Assembly: GCF_002929705.1 (NCBI RefSeq)
Contig: NZ_PJIN01000001.1
Span: 186,001-250,000 of the forward strand
From: Arthrobacter sp. N199823
Lineage (GTDB): Bacteria; Actinomycetota; Actinomycetes; Actinomycetales; Micrococcaceae
DNA: 64,000 bases
Direction of reading: 5' to 3'
Shown: positions 52,147 through 61,499 of the stretch, in pieces
Layout of the letters: every line of letters starts with the position of its first letter
How positions within the stretch are numbered: position 1 is the first letter of the stretch
The notes under the pieces: generated by a model
What the model saw: only the letters and a program-made list of their open reading frames with translations
Databases searched by the model: none
Told to the model about the DNA's origin: nothing
Position numbers and translations under genes: made by a program

Positions 52147-53961
52147 TTACGGTTTAACCACGTCGTGCGGGACCACGGCATGGAGCTCCACACCGCCTGC
52201 CTGTAACTTCCAGTAGTGCAGCCGCAGCGCCCCCGCTGTCCCCTTCTCAACATACAAGCGCCAACACACGTCATCGCCACGCAGGGTGGGCTGCGCTTGG
52301 GCACCCTCATTGAGCCGCAACATGTGCGGTTCCCGCTTGCGCAGCGGACCCTGCCAGTCGGCCACCAGATCCACCACGGCCCGCAACGTCTTGGTGCGCT
52401 GATGCTCCGTGAGCATTCCCCACGAGTCCAAAAACAGTGGACTGACACTGAATTTTCCCAGCGGGTACAAGGACTTTTCGGCAGCCGGAACCACTCGTGC
52501 CCAGACTTGCTGCAGCTCAAAGGTGAATTGCTGCGCCGGATCCATGAACAGCGCGTCCAGCGAGTTTTCGGTCCGTGAGGCTGCCGATCGGCGCTGTTGG
52601 CGCAGCTGAACCAGTGTGGCTTTGGCCTTGGCCAGCTCTGTCTTGAGCGCCTCCACCTGATGGGTTGCCATGTTGTGTTCGCGCGCCAGCTCGGCGGCCG
52701 CCCGCCGCTCATCCTCCAGCTGGTCCTGGAGCGCCCGCGCCACCTTGTCAATGGCACCCTGCCGTTTCGCCGCAGCCATTAACTCGGCAATGGTGTGGCG
52801 GGCCGATTCCAATTGCATCTGCGTGGTTTGCAGCGCGCTCCGCCGAGCAGCAGGGGTGAGTAAGGATTCTGGCTGAGCCGGTTCCGCGTCGGAGGATGTG
52901 GATTCCTCGCCATCGTCCGGGTTCGCGGGGGTTGGGGAGGAAACGGGTGAGCGGTTGGTGAAGATAGAGGCATAGGGCCTCTCCAGATCGAGCCAAGGTG
53001 GGCCACCGCGAAGGAGTGGCGGCGTCAGGACGGCCGGTTCGTCGTCGTCCACGTCCAGCATGGACAACACTACGGCACCGTTATGGTAGAGCACCCGCAC
53101 CCGGACCACCTCGCCCTCGGTTAGGAGGTCAACGGCAGAGTCCAGGTCATTGGAGGAGATGTGTTCCACACCAATGGGGAACTCGCTGCCGGGCCACAAT
53201 TGAACCGTGGCATGGCGGGGGAAGACGGATTTGATGCGAGCCAACGCCACATCGCCGTGACTGTAGACGGTGACGGGGGATGGGCGGGGGAGCAGGAGCG
53301 CTGCGATGTTGAGAACGTGCGTGGCCGGATCCAGTGTGCCGGAGAGTCTCTGGCCCTTGGCCATCAGCCAGTCCAGCGGGATCCCCGGCAGCAGGTCTTC
53401 GCTGCGAATCAGTGCCTGTTCGCCGCTGGGAAACAGCTCAACCATGGCCCTGTCCTCGGCCGGAAAGCCCTTGACTACGGCCTCAGAAATCACGCTGATG
53501 GGCGCGGTGATGGGCCGGGGCGCCTCAAAGTGTTGAGCCGCGAGGACCTCATTCTCAAGTTTTTGGTACAGCTGCGGCAACGCAGAGGGATGGTGCGGCA
53601 CGTGCGGGCCAGGTACCCGTTCCAGCCAACGCTCGCCATGGGGATAGACCCGGGCACCCGTGCCGAAAATGTGCAGCTGTGCAGGCAATCGGTCTTGCAG
53701 ATGGCGGGTTTCAATCCCGTTGCTCACCTGGATGACGCGGGCTTCAGCTCCCAGCCGGACCGCCAGCGCCGCCGCATCGATATGAAAGCCCGCATCTGCC
53801 CTGCGGGAGATGACAAGCACCGTTTCATTACGCAGTGGATCCAGCAGCTCACGAGCCAGGGCGGCCCCGCCCATGGTCACAACCTCAGGGGTATCCGGCT
53901 CGCTCGGAAGGGACGGCGCTGCCTGCGAGAGCCGATTCCTGTTCTTCTGTGCAGGCATCAT
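52147..53961 (-). CDS. S1-like plus coiled-coil protein, unknown function
   Basis: The 604-residue protein has an N-terminal alpha/beta domain (~30-130: TVLVISRRADAGFHIDAAAL, HIFGTGARVYPHGERWLERV) and a middle segment resembling an S1/OB fold (~233-305: GDVALARIKSVFPRHATVQL, EGEVVRVRVLYHNGAVVLSM). A disordered acidic linker and a coiled coil (~375-470) follow. The C-terminal domain (~480-604) ends with LRLHYWKLQAGGVELHAVVP. I do not recognise the whole. AAGGAG lies 2 bases before the first ATG and 5 before a second ATG at 53958, which is the likelier start. An RNA-related role is suggested only by the S1-like part. Confidence 0.7.
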   Translation of the reverse strand: MMPAQKNRNRLSQAAPSLPSEPDTPEVVTMGGAALARELLDPLRNETVLVISRRADAGFHIDAAALAVRLGAEARVIQVSNGIETRHLQDRLPAQLHIFGTGARVYPHGERWLERVPGPHVPHHPSALPQLYQKLENEVLAAQHFEAPRPITAPISVISEAVVKGFPAEDRAMVELFPSGEQALIRSEDLLPGIPLDWLMAKGQRLSGTLDPATHVLNIAALLLPRPSPVTVYSHGDVALARIKSVFPRHATVQLWPGSEFPIGVEHISSNDLDSAVDLLTEGEVVRVRVLYHNGAVVLSMLDVDDDEPAVLTPPLLRGGPPWLDLERPYASIFTNRSPVSSPTPANPDDGEESTSSDAEPAQPESLLTPAARRSALQTTQMQLESARHTIAELMAAAKRQGAIDKVARALQDQLEDERRAAAELAREHNMATHQVEALKTELAKAKATLVQLRQQRRSAASRTENSLDALFMDPAQQFTFELQQVWARVVPAAEKSLYPLGKFSVSPLFLDSWGMLTEHQRTKTLRAVVDLVADWQGPLRKREPHMLRLNEGAQAQPTLRGDDVCWRLYVEKGTAGALRLHYWKLQAGGVELHAVVPHDVVKP

Positions 53962-54076
53962 GGCTCCTTTGCCATCGGAAAATCCGGATCGTGTTAGTGA
54001 CCCACCCTACATCCCGGCAGCCAGGGGAACTTGTCAAAGCCGTTTGAGTTACGCCAACACTGTAACAACCACAAAT

Positions 54077-54140
54077 GGCCCGTAGCAGCCGGTAGTTGTT
54101 CGCACAGAATCTGGCGAATTTGTACCGGCGGCTACGGGCC
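54077..54140 (-). terminator. Long inverted repeat after the mmsB gene
   Basis: Arms 54077-54094 and 54123-54140 match at 17 of 18 positions (GGCCCGTAGC[A/C]GCCGGTA form) around a 28-base loop, 13 bases beyond the permease stop. The strand then reads CATTTGTGGTTGTT, moderately T-rich. It probably ends the chvE-mmsA-mmsB transcript. Confidence 0.6.
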
Positions 54141-54152
54141 GCAGTGCAGAGA

Positions 54153-55355
54153 CTAGCGGGCGGAGCGCCTCTTGTTGAAGATATCGAAGGCCACAGCCAG
54201 CAACAGCACTAGGCCCTTGATGGCCATCTGCCACGCAGCATCGACGGACAAGATGGACAAGCCCATGTTGAGAACACCCATCACCAAACCACCAATGACA
54301 GCCCCCACCACCGTGCCTACACCGCCTTGAACCGCTGCGCCACCAATAAAGACGGCGGCAATGGCATCGAGCTCATAGTTCTGGCCGGCCGAGGCCACTG
54401 CGCCACCGGCGCGGGAGGTTGCCACGACGCCGGCAATAGCCGCCAGGACACCCATATTGACGAAGATGTAGAAGTCAACCCACTTGGTCTTGACGCCACT
54501 CATCATGGCTGCAAAACGGTTGCCACCCATGGCATACACGTGGCGGCCAAAGACGGAATGGTTGAGCACAAAGCTGTAGAACAAGACAATGAAGGAGAGG
54601 ATGATCAGAATAATCGGAGTTCCGCTGTAGTCGGAAAGCGTCCAGGCGAACCACAAGATCGCCACAGCTGCGATGACCAGTTTCACGGTGAAGGAAAAAG
54701 TGGATTCCCTGGGGAGGCCCAGCTTGCCCACGGCAACACGGGAACGCCATAGCTGAACGCCCAAGGCCAGAACGGCCAGCACTCCAAGGAGCAGTGTCAG
54801 AACGTCGCGTCCGGAACTTTCGCCAAAGATGCCCGGTAGCCAGCCAGCGCCGATCGCCGTGAACTGATCGGACAATCCGCTAATGGTGCCACCCGTCAAG
54901 AGGACAAGGGTCAGGCCGCGGAAAAGCAGCATCCCGGCCAGCGTGACAATGAAGGCCGGTATGCCCACGAAGGCCACCCAGAATCCCTGCCAAGCACCAA
55001 CCAAGGCACCGACCACAATGGACAGGGCAACCGCGGCCCACCAAGGGAAGCCCCATTGGTCCATGCTGATGGCGGCGACGGCGCCAACCATCGCCACGAC
55101 GGAACCAACGGAAAGGTCAATGTGCCCGGCGATGATGACAATGACCATTCCGACGGCGAGGATCAGCACGTAGGCGTTCTGCTGGATCAAGTTGTTCACA
55201 TTGCCTGCCATGAGCAGGCGGCCGTCGGTCAGGTACTGGAACAGTATGACGATGATGCCGAGGGCCCCGAGGATGCCGTATTGGCGGAGGTTGAAAGGAA
55301 TCCGCGCGGATTTAGTGGCTGCAGGCTTTTTACCTGCTTGAAGTGTGGTGCTCAT
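54153..55355 (-). CDS. mmsB: Multiple-monosaccharide ABC transporter permease
   Basis: The 400-residue protein has about ten hydrophobic segments and the sugar-permease motifs of the RbsC/XylH/MmsB family: GMVIVIIAGHIDLSVGSVVA, AFVGIPAFIVTLAGMLLFRG and the EAA-like GGNRFAAMMSGVKTK. The extra cytoplasmic stretch near 205-230 is typical of XylH/MmsB. It starts 4 bases after the ATPase stop. It imports xylose or other monosaccharides with MmsA and ChvE. Confidence 0.92.
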   Translation of the reverse strand: MSTTLQAGKKPAATKSARIPFNLRQYGILGALGIIVILFQYLTDGRLLMAGNVNNLIQQNAYVLILAVGMVIVIIAGHIDLSVGSVVAMVGAVAAISMDQWGFPWWAAVALSIVVGALVGAWQGFWVAFVGIPAFIVTLAGMLLFRGLTLVLLTGGTISGLSDQFTAIGAGWLPGIFGESSGRDVLTLLLGVLAVLALGVQLWRSRVAVGKLGLPRESTFSFTVKLVIAAVAILWFAWTLSDYSGTPIILIILSFIVLFYSFVLNHSVFGRHVYAMGGNRFAAMMSGVKTKWVDFYIFVNMGVLAAIAGVVATSRAGGAVASAGQNYELDAIAAVFIGGAAVQGGVGTVVGAVIGGLVMGVLNMGLSILSVDAAWQMAIKGLVLLLAVAFDIFNKRRSAR

Positions 55356-55359
55356 TGGG

Positions 55360-56907
55360 TCAGTCCTTTCCCATGGTCATGTATTTCATCAGGCCTTCTT
55401 GAGTAGCCTCGGCTCGTGCCATTTCGCCGGTTAGTCGGCCTTCTGAGATTGCCAGGATCCGATCGGAGAGACCCAGTAGTTCCGGTAGTTCGGAGGAGAT
55501 CACAATGACAGCCTTGCCCTGCGCGGCAAGATCGTTGATGATGCCGTAGATCTCGTACTTGGCTCCAACATCGATGCCTCGCGTTGGCTCATCCAGAATC
55601 AGGATGTCTGGACCGGAGAAGATCCATTTGGACAGGACCACCTTTTGCTGGTTTCCGCCCGAGAGGTTTCCGGTGATGGAGGAGACACTGGGTGCCTTGA
55701 TATTCATCTGCGTGAGGAAAGAATCGGCCACCTGGTATTCCCGGTTCCGGTCAATGATGCCGAACTTGGCCAGTTTGGCCAGGGCCACGGCGGAGACGTT
55801 GACAGTGATGTTGCCAATAAGGTTCAGGCCGTATTGTTTGCGGTCCTCCGTGGCGTAGGCGAAGCCATGCTTGATGGCCTCGTCAACGGTTCGCATCTGG
55901 ATCTTTTGCCCGTTTTTGTACACGGTGCCGCTGATGTTGGTGCCATAGGAATGGCCAAACAAGCTCATGGCCAGCTCGGTGCGTCCGGCACCCATGAGTC
56001 CGGCCAGACCCACAATCTCCCCGGCTTTGACGGTGAAGGAGACGTTGTCAACAACTTTTCGGGAGGTGTCCACTGGGTGGTGTGCGCTCCAATTCTCAAC
56101 GCGCAGCACTTCCTCACCGATGTCGGGCTCGCGGGGTGGGAACAAGCTGTTCAAGTCCCGGCCAACCATGGCCCTGATGATCCGGGCCTCTGTGGCGTCG
56201 GGCCCTGCCATGTCGATGGTCTCAATGGTCTTGCCGTCACGGATGATGGTGACGGTGTTGGCGATGCGCTTAATTTCCTTGAGCTTGTGGGAAATGATGA
56301 TGCAGGTGATGCCTTGATCCCGCAACTGTTCCAGGAGGCCTAAGAGGTGTGCGGAGTCCTCGTCATTGAGCGCCGCAGTGGGTTCGTCAAGGATGAGCAG
56401 TTTGACTCGCTTGGCCAGGGCCTTGGCAATTTCCACGAGCTGCTGCTTGCCCACTCCTAGTTCCAGGACGGGTGTGGTGGGATCCTCCTGCAAGCCAACA
56501 CGTTCAAGCAGCAGGGCGGCTTCACGGTTGGTTTTGTTCCAGTCGATGACGCCGAACCTGGATTTTTCATTGCCCAGGAAGATGTTCTCGGCTACGGAGA
56601 GATAGGGGCTCAGTGCGAGTTCCTGATGGATGATGACAATGCCATCATGCTCACTATCATTGATGGTTCGGTAGGCCACAGCCTTGCCATCGAAGGTGAT
56701 GGAGCCGTCGAAGGAACCCGCCGGGTAAACACCCGAGAGAACCTTCATGAGCGTGGATTTTCCTGCGCCATTCTCGCCACAGATGCCGTGTACTTCGCCG
56801 CGCCGGACATTGATGGATACGCCGTCTAAGGCGCGCACCCCGGTGAATTCTTTGACAATGCCGGCCATCGAGAGAATGGGTGCTTCTGCTGGCGTATTTT
56901 CGGTCAT
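55360..56907 (-). CDS. mmsA: Multiple-monosaccharide ABC transporter ATP-binding protein
   Basis: The 515-residue protein has two ATPase halves. The first has Walker [17 protein letters not shown], signature [13 protein letters not shown] and Walker [12 protein letters not shown]. The second has a degenerate [10 protein letters not shown], signature [13 protein letters not shown] and [11 protein letters not shown]. This is the RbsA/XylG/MmsA pattern. A strong AGGAGG six bases before the ATG at 56907 fixes the start. It pairs with ChvE upstream and MmsB downstream. Confidence 0.93.
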   Translation of the reverse strand: MTENTPAEAPILSMAGIVKEFTGVRALDGVSINVRRGEVHGICGENGAGKSTLMKVLSGVYPAGSFDGSITFDGKAVAYRTINDSEHDGIVIIHQELALSPYLSVAENIFLGNEKSRFGVIDWNKTNREAALLLERVGLQEDPTTPVLELGVGKQQLVEIAKALAKRVKLLILDEPTAALNDEDSAHLLGLLEQLRDQGITCIIISHKLKEIKRIANTVTIIRDGKTIETIDMAGPDATEARIIRAMVGRDLNSLFPPREPDIGEEVLRVENWSAHHPVDTSRKVVDNVSFTVKAGEIVGLAGLMGAGRTELAMSLFGHSYGTNISGTVYKNGQKIQMRTVDEAIKHGFAYATEDRKQYGLNLIGNITVNVSAVALAKLAKFGIIDRNREYQVADSFLTQMNIKAPSVSSITGNLSGGNQQKVVLSKWIFSGPDILILDEPTRGIDVGAKYEIYGIINDLAAQGKAVIVISSELPELLGLSDRILAISEGRLTGEMARAEATQEGLMKYMTMGKD

Positions 56908-56939
56908 TGCTTCCTCCTTTACAGCGTGGGTAGTAAATG

Positions 56940-56977
56940 CTGGGGCCGGTCCTGCCAAAATGCGGGACCGGCCCCAG
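56940..56977 (-). promoter_or_regulatory. Stable hairpin between chvE and mmsA
   Basis: CTGGGGCCGGTCC (56940-56952) pairs perfectly with 56965-56977, in the 92-base gap between chvE and mmsA. Hairpins here in binding-protein operons commonly protect the upstream message or partly terminate, giving more binding protein than membrane components. That role is inferred. Confidence 0.65.
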
Positions 56978-56999
56978 AAGTGCGGACCAACTGAGCCGT

Positions 57000-58118
57000 T
57001 TACAGGCCTACGTCTGAGGCCTTGATGAAGCCGGAATCAACCAGCTTGCTCTGCACGGTGTCCTTGGTGACAACTTCGGGATCCAGCAGGAAGGAGGGAA
57101 CAATCTTCTTGCCGTTGTCATAGCTCTTGGTGTCATTGACTTCCACCGTTTTGCCAGCGGTGATTTCCTGGATCATGGTGAAGACCCGATCGCCCAGGGC
57201 ACGGGTGTCCTTCCAGACGGTCATGGACTGGGTGCCGTCAAGGATTGCCTTGACGTTCGCCTTATCAGCGTCCTGTCCGGTCAGGATGGGGAAATCGGTG
57301 CCGGCCTTGTAACCAGCCGACTTCAGTGATGCGCTAATGCCGATGGCCAGGCTGTCATTGGGGGAAAGAACCACATCTACTTTGCTGCCGCCGGTGTAGA
57401 AGGAGGAGAGGCGGTTGTCCATCTCGGCCTGTGCCTTATCCGAAGCCCAGCCCTGGATGCCGATGGATGCCCAGTCAGCATCTGAGGCCGGAGACTTTCC
57501 ACTGGGAACAGTGAGCTTGCCGGACTCGATGTACGGCAGCAGCACGTCCCAGGCGCCGGAGAAGAAGAACTTCGCATTGTTGTCATCGGGGCTGCCGGCG
57601 AACGGCTCAAGGGTGAACGGGCCCTTGGCGTCCTTCAGACCCAGCTTCTCCTCGATGAACTGGCCCTGAAGCTGCCCCACCTTGTAGTTGTCGAACGTGG
57701 CGTAGTAGTCAACGTTCTCGGAACCGTTGATGAGGCGGTCATAGGAAATGACCACGGCATCTTGCTTCTTGGCCTCAGCCAGAACAGGGGTCAGGACCTT
57801 GCCATCAATGGCGGCGATGACCAGAATTTTGGCTCCTCCAGCCACCTGGTTCTGAATCTGGCTGATCTGCTGATCGGTCTTGTTATCCGCGTACTGCAGG
57901 TCAACCTTGCAGCCGGCATCCTTGAGCGACTTCTGCAGCTGTTCGCCGTCATTGATCCAGCGCTCAAGGCTGCGTGTGGGCATGGAAATACCCACATTGC
58001 ATTCGACAGCTTTGTCTCCACCGGAACCTGCAGTGTCTGCGCTGGAACCGCACGCGGCCACAGACAGTGCCAGAACACCTGTCGCTGCGAGTGCAACGAC
58101 CTTCTTGGAAATGAACAT
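57000..58118 (-). CDS. chvE: Multiple-monosaccharide ABC transporter substrate-binding protein
   Basis: The 372-residue protein has a lipoprotein signal (VLALSVAAC, Cys23) and the periplasmic-binding-protein fold of ChvE/Xyl[56 protein letters not shown] and [20 protein letters not shown]. Residues such as Arg in PTRSLERW and Asp in GQDAD are expected in the sugar site. It captures xylose, arabinose or glucose-like sugars on the cell surface. GAAAGG precedes the ATG. Confidence 0.93.
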   Translation of the reverse strand: MFISKKVVALAATGVLALSVAACGSSADTAGSGGDKAVECNVGISMPTRSLERWINDGEQLQKSLKDAGCKVDLQYADNKTDQQISQIQNQVAGGAKILVIAAIDGKVLTPVLAEAKKQDAVVISYDRLINGSENVDYYATFDNYKVGQLQGQFIEEKLGLKDAKGPFTLEPFAGSPDDNNAKFFFSGAWDVLLPYIESGKLTVPSGKSPASDADWASIGIQGWASDKAQAEMDNRLSSFYTGGSKVDVVLSPNDSLAIGISASLKSAGYKAGTDFPILTGQDADKANVKAILDGTQSMTVWKDTRALGDRVFTMIQEITAGKTVEVNDTKSYDNGKKIVPSFLLDPEVVTKDTVQSKLVDSGFIKASDVGL

Positions 58119-58204
58119 GTTGATATACCTTTCAATGTGCCGGCGGTAGGTCCTCGAACGGGCGGCAGGCGGTTTACATCGGAAAGGGAACGCGAAGATT
58201 CGCA

Positions 58205-58397
58205 GTTACTCCCTTGTAACAAATCACTCAATATATGTTGATGAAGAGAACATAACCCAGTTACGTTCGGGATGTCTAGAGTGGTGGGACGCTAGTTTTG
58301 CATGCTGTGGCCGAGAATTTACGCTCAAATTCCGCGTTATATCGGCGAAAAGCAGCCCTTTGTGACAATAAGTTGTTTATAGTAACAATCAAGTTAC
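58205..58397. promoter_or_regulatory. Regulatory region upstream of chvE
   Basis: The AT-rich ~330 bases between chvE and the xylB terminator hold two 16-base inverted repeats: GTTAC-n6-GTAAC (58205-58220) and GTAAC-n6-GTTAC (58382-58397). AATAAGTTGTTTAT (58367-58380) shares AATAAGTT[C/G]TT with the site before xylA (61208-61221). These are candidate sites for the ROK repressor and a second regulator. No coding frame is convincing. Confidence 0.45.
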
Positions 58398-58448
58398 AGT
58401 TATGGCGGGCGTCACAGGATGTGGTGATGGGCAGTGTTAAATACGGCC

Positions 58449-58495
58449 GCCCGGCACCCCAGATCATCACGAGGAAGTAATCTGGTGTGCCGGGC
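58449..58495 (-). terminator. Hairpin terminator after xylB
   Basis: Arms 58449-58464 and 58480-58495 match at 15 of 16 positions around a 15-base loop, 28 bases beyond the xylB stop. The strand continues GGCCGTATTTAAC, with a short T-run. It separates xylAB from chvE-mmsAB transcription. Confidence 0.7.
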
Positions 58496-58522
58496 TTGAC
58501 GGCAGTGCTGGAGAGCGGCGGA

Positions 58523-59980
58523 TTAGGCGCCCGAATGTACACCGTACTGTTCGCGAATAACCGGGTGGAAATCGCTCACAGGTGCGGCATCCAGCTCCAG
58601 CTCCCAGGTGGGGCGGGAGCCATTGAGTGCCCAGGCCGCCTGAACGGCTGCGCCTCTTGCCACATACTCACCGGGCGCCGGAACAATCACCGGAACGCCA
58701 AAGACCTGTGCAGCAACGGCCTGAACGGCGGGATTTTGCGCCGCACCGCCAATGAGCAACAATCGCTCGGCCGTGACGCCGGTGGCAACAACAGCATCTA
58801 GGCCATCGGCCAGGCCACACAACATCCCCTCGATCGCGGCCCTAGCCGTGTTGGCCCGGGTCGTTGAGGAAATACTCAGGCCATGGAAACTTGCCTTGGC
58901 GTTGGGCAGGTTGGGTGTGCGCTCGCCCTCAAAATACGGAACCAGCACGACGCCGGCGCTACCGGGTTCGGCGGTCAGCGCCAGCTCCGCGAATTCATCG
59001 AAGGAGACGGCCAACAACTCGGCCACCGAGCTCAGGATACGTGCCGCATTGAGCGTCACGGCGATCGGCAAATACGCACCAGCCGCGTCGGCAAAACCGG
59101 CCACGGTTCCCGAAGGGTCGTTGACCGCGGCAGGCGCCGCGGCAAATACCGTGCCACTCGTTCCCAAGGAGATGACCACGTCACCGGATGCGACACCCAA
59201 ACCGAGCGCGCCAGCGGCGTTGTCGCCGGCGCCGGCGCCAACAATGATCTGGCTGCCGTCGGCGTAGTCGGCATGGACCGTACCGGTGTTGGCCTCGGGT
59301 GCTGCCACCTTGGGCAGGACAACCAAGCTTTCGCTGGGTTCTCCCGAGCCGGCCTCGCGGGCCGGACGGCCAAAGGCAGTCTCGAACAAGTCCAGATCGT
59401 AGGCCTCGCGCTCCGGAGACCAGTAACCGGTGCCACTGGCATCGGAACGGTCGGTGACGAGCTGTTCCAGATCCGGGCCCAGCGGGCTCTCATCGGCAGG
59501 CCCGTAACCACGGAGCCGCCACGACAGCCAATCATGCGGGAGTGCAACGGCAGCAACTCGTGCGGCAATGTCGGGCTCGTTGTCTCGCACCCAGCGAACC
59601 TTCGTGCTGGTCAGCGAGGCGACGGGGACCGAACCTGAACGCTCAACGAGGGCCGCAGCGCCGAACTCGGCAATGAGAGCCTCGGCCGAGACAGCAGAGC
59701 GGGTGTCGTTCCAGAGCAGTGCGTCGCGGACGACGCGCCCTTCACTATCCAGGAGCACCATGCCATGCTGTTGTCCCGCGATGGCGAGGGAGGACACATC
59801 AGCCAGCCCTCCGGCGTCGTGCAGTGCTTCTAGTAAGGCAGTCCACCAGAAGCTGGGGCTGACCTCCGTTCCATCCGGGTGGGAGGCCCGGCCGGTGCGG
59901 AGCGTGGCTCCGGTGCCGGAATCGACAATGACAACCTTGCAACTTTGGGTCGAGGAATCGATCCCGGCAACCAGTGCCAT
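58523..59980 (-). CDS. xylB: Xylulokinase
   Basis: The 485-residue FGGY kinase has the N-terminal phosphate loop (AGIDSSTQSCKVVIVD), QQHGMVLLD with the xylulokinase-type QHG, LPHDWLSWRL and the C-terminal GGAAQNPAVQAVAAQVFG. It phosphorylates D-xylulose to xylulose-5-phosphate. The ATG at 59980 lies 4 bases after the xylA stop and gives the normal length. It is cotranscribed with xylA. Confidence 0.93.
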   Translation of the reverse strand: MALVAGIDSSTQSCKVVIVDSGTGATLRTGRASHPDGTEVSPSFWWTALLEALHDAGGLADVSSLAIAGQQHGMVLLDSEGRVVRDALLWNDTRSAVSAEALIAEFGAAALVERSGSVPVASLTSTKVRWVRDNEPDIAARVAAVALPHDWLSWRLRGYGPADESPLGPDLEQLVTDRSDASGTGYWSPEREAYDLDLFETAFGRPAREAGSGEPSESLVVLPKVAAPEANTGTVHADYADGSQIIVGAGAGDNAAGALGLGVASGDVVISLGTSGTVFAAAPAAVNDPSGTVAGFADAAGAYLPIAVTLNAARILSSVAELLAVSFDEFAELALTAEPGSAGVVLVPYFEGERTPNLPNAKASFHGLSISSTTRANTARAAIEGMLCGLADGLDAVVATGVTAERLLLIGGAAQNPAVQAVAAQVFGVPVIVPAPGEYVARGAAVQAAWALNGSRPTWELELDAAPVSDFHPVIREQYGVHSGA

Positions 59981-59984
59981 GGGG

Positions 59985-61175
59985 TTACCGGGCGCCCAGC
60001 AGGTGCTCGATGAAGAGCTGCTGCAGCTTGACGAAGCCGAAGCCCTTGCCGCCGAAGTAGGCGTCGGTGTCGAAGTCTTCGTAGGAGGCCTTGTCGGCAC
60101 GGAGGGCTTCCCAGCCCTCGCCCGGGTTCAGGGTGGGCTCGTTGATCTCTTCCACGCGGGAGGCGAGCAGCGCGGCCTGGACCTCGGGATCGGCGCGGAA
60201 TGCGGTGGCGCGTTCCTTCAGCAGTAGGTAGGTCTGCATGTTGGCGGCCGCGGAATCCCACACGCCGTTGATGTCCTCGGTGCGTGAGGGCTTGTAGTCG
60301 AAGTGACGGGGGCCGGTGTAGGACGGGCCACCGTTGGGGCCACCGTTTTCCAGCAGGTCAACGAGGGAGAACGCGTTCTGCAGATCGCCGTGGCCGAAGA
60401 CCAAGTCCTGATCGAACTTGATGGAGCGCTGGCCGTTGAGGTCAATGTGGAACAGCTTGCCCTGGTAGAGCGCCTGGGCGATGCCGTGGGTGAAGTTCAA
60501 GCCGGCCATCTGCTCGTGGCCGGTCTCCGGGTTGATGCCCACCATTTCGGGGCGTTCCAAGGTTTCGATGAACGCCATGGCGTGGCCCAGGGTCGGCAGG
60601 AGGATGTCGCCGCGGGGTTCGTTCGGCTTGGGCTCAATGGCGAAGCGGATGTTGTAGCCCTTGTCGGTGACGTAGTCGCCCAACAGGTTTACGGCCTCAC
60701 GGTAACGCTCCAGTGCGCCGCGGATGTCCTTCGCGGAATCGTATTCGCTGCCTTCGCGACCGCCCCACATGACGAAGGTTTCGGCGCCAAGCTCGGCGGC
60801 CAAGTCAATGTTCTCGATGACCTTGCGCAGTGCAAAGCGACGCACGCCGCGGTCGTTGGAGGTAAAGCCGCCGTCCTTGAAGACGGGGTGGCTGAAGAGG
60901 TTGGTGGTGACCATCGGCACGATCAAGCCGGTGGAATCCAGGGCACCCTTGAGGCGGTCGATCTCGTGCTGACGCTCGGTGGCCGTGGCGTCGAAGGGGA
61001 AGAGATCGTTGTCGTGGAACGTCAGGCCGTAGGCGCCCAGGTCGCTGAGGCGGTTGACGGCCTCAACGGTGTCGAGCTTGGGGCGGGTTGCGGAGCCGAA
61101 CTGGTCCTGTGCTTCCCATCCAACGGTCCAGAGGCCGAATGAGAATTTGTCTTCGCGGGTTGGCTGCAGTGCCAT
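59985..61175 (-). CDS. xylA: Xylose isomerase
   Basis: The 396-residue protein is a class I (actinobacterial) xylose isomerase: [13 protein letters not shown] with the catalytic His, [13 protein letters not shown], the metal ligands [22 protein letters not shown] and [20 protein letters not shown]. It converts D-xylose to D-xylulose. GGAGGA precedes the ATG at 61175; the longer upstream frame is not conserved. A palindrome-like AATAAGTTCTTAGT lies 33 bases upstream, where a ROK repressor would act. Confidence 0.95.
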   Translation of the reverse strand: MALQPTREDKFSFGLWTVGWEAQDQFGSATRPKLDTVEAVNRLSDLGAYGLTFHDNDLFPFDATATERQHEIDRLKGALDSTGLIVPMVTTNLFSHPVFKDGGFTSNDRGVRRFALRKVIENIDLAAELGAETFVMWGGREGSEYDSAKDIRGALERYREAVNLLGDYVTDKGYNIRFAIEPKPNEPRGDILLPTLGHAMAFIETLERPEMVGINPETGHEQMAGLNFTHGIAQALYQGKLFHIDLNGQRSIKFDQDLVFGHGDLQNAFSLVDLLENGGPNGGPSYTGPRHFDYKPSRTEDINGVWDSAAANMQTYLLLKERATAFRADPEVQAALLASRVEEINEPTLNPGEGWEALRADKASYEDFDTDAYFGGKGFGFVKLQQLFIEHLLGAR

Positions 61176-61207
61176 GGGATTCCTCCGGGTGATGTGAGTC
61201 TCAAATA

Positions 61208-61221
61208 AATAAGTTCTTAGT
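61208..61221. promoter_or_regulatory. Candidate ROK/XylR operator upstream of xylA
   Basis: AATAAGTTCTTAGT is an imperfect palindrome (AATAAG against CTTAGT) in an AT-rich stretch 33 bases before xylA. A similar word lies at 58367-58380 upstream of chvE. The divergent ROK gene at 61500 is the likely binder. The remaining ~280 bases to that gene hold no gene. Confidence 0.45.
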
Positions 61222-61499
61222 AAAAACATATTGGAGATATTGCCGCACGTCAAGCGTCGACTCTGAGAATTTTCTTGGACTGTGAGGTCAACAGTATGTT
61301 TTGTTGCGTGGTCATACTGACCCGTGTGCCTATTAAGTTGCTAATGTAATCAAATGTGGCTGCTTCAGCCTTTCCGTGCACGACGCCGGAACGTGGCTCA
61401 GGTGCGCAGCGGCGGAACCCGGCGGCCAAGGCGGATAACGCAGGGGCTTGAATGGTGCGGAGCGCAGTACGCTTACTGGCAGTGAAAGAGGTGAATTGA

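Noticed and set aside
53161-53997. 278-codon plus-strand frame
   Set aside because: Antisense to the S1-like/coiled-coil gene, with no ribosome site and a random composition.
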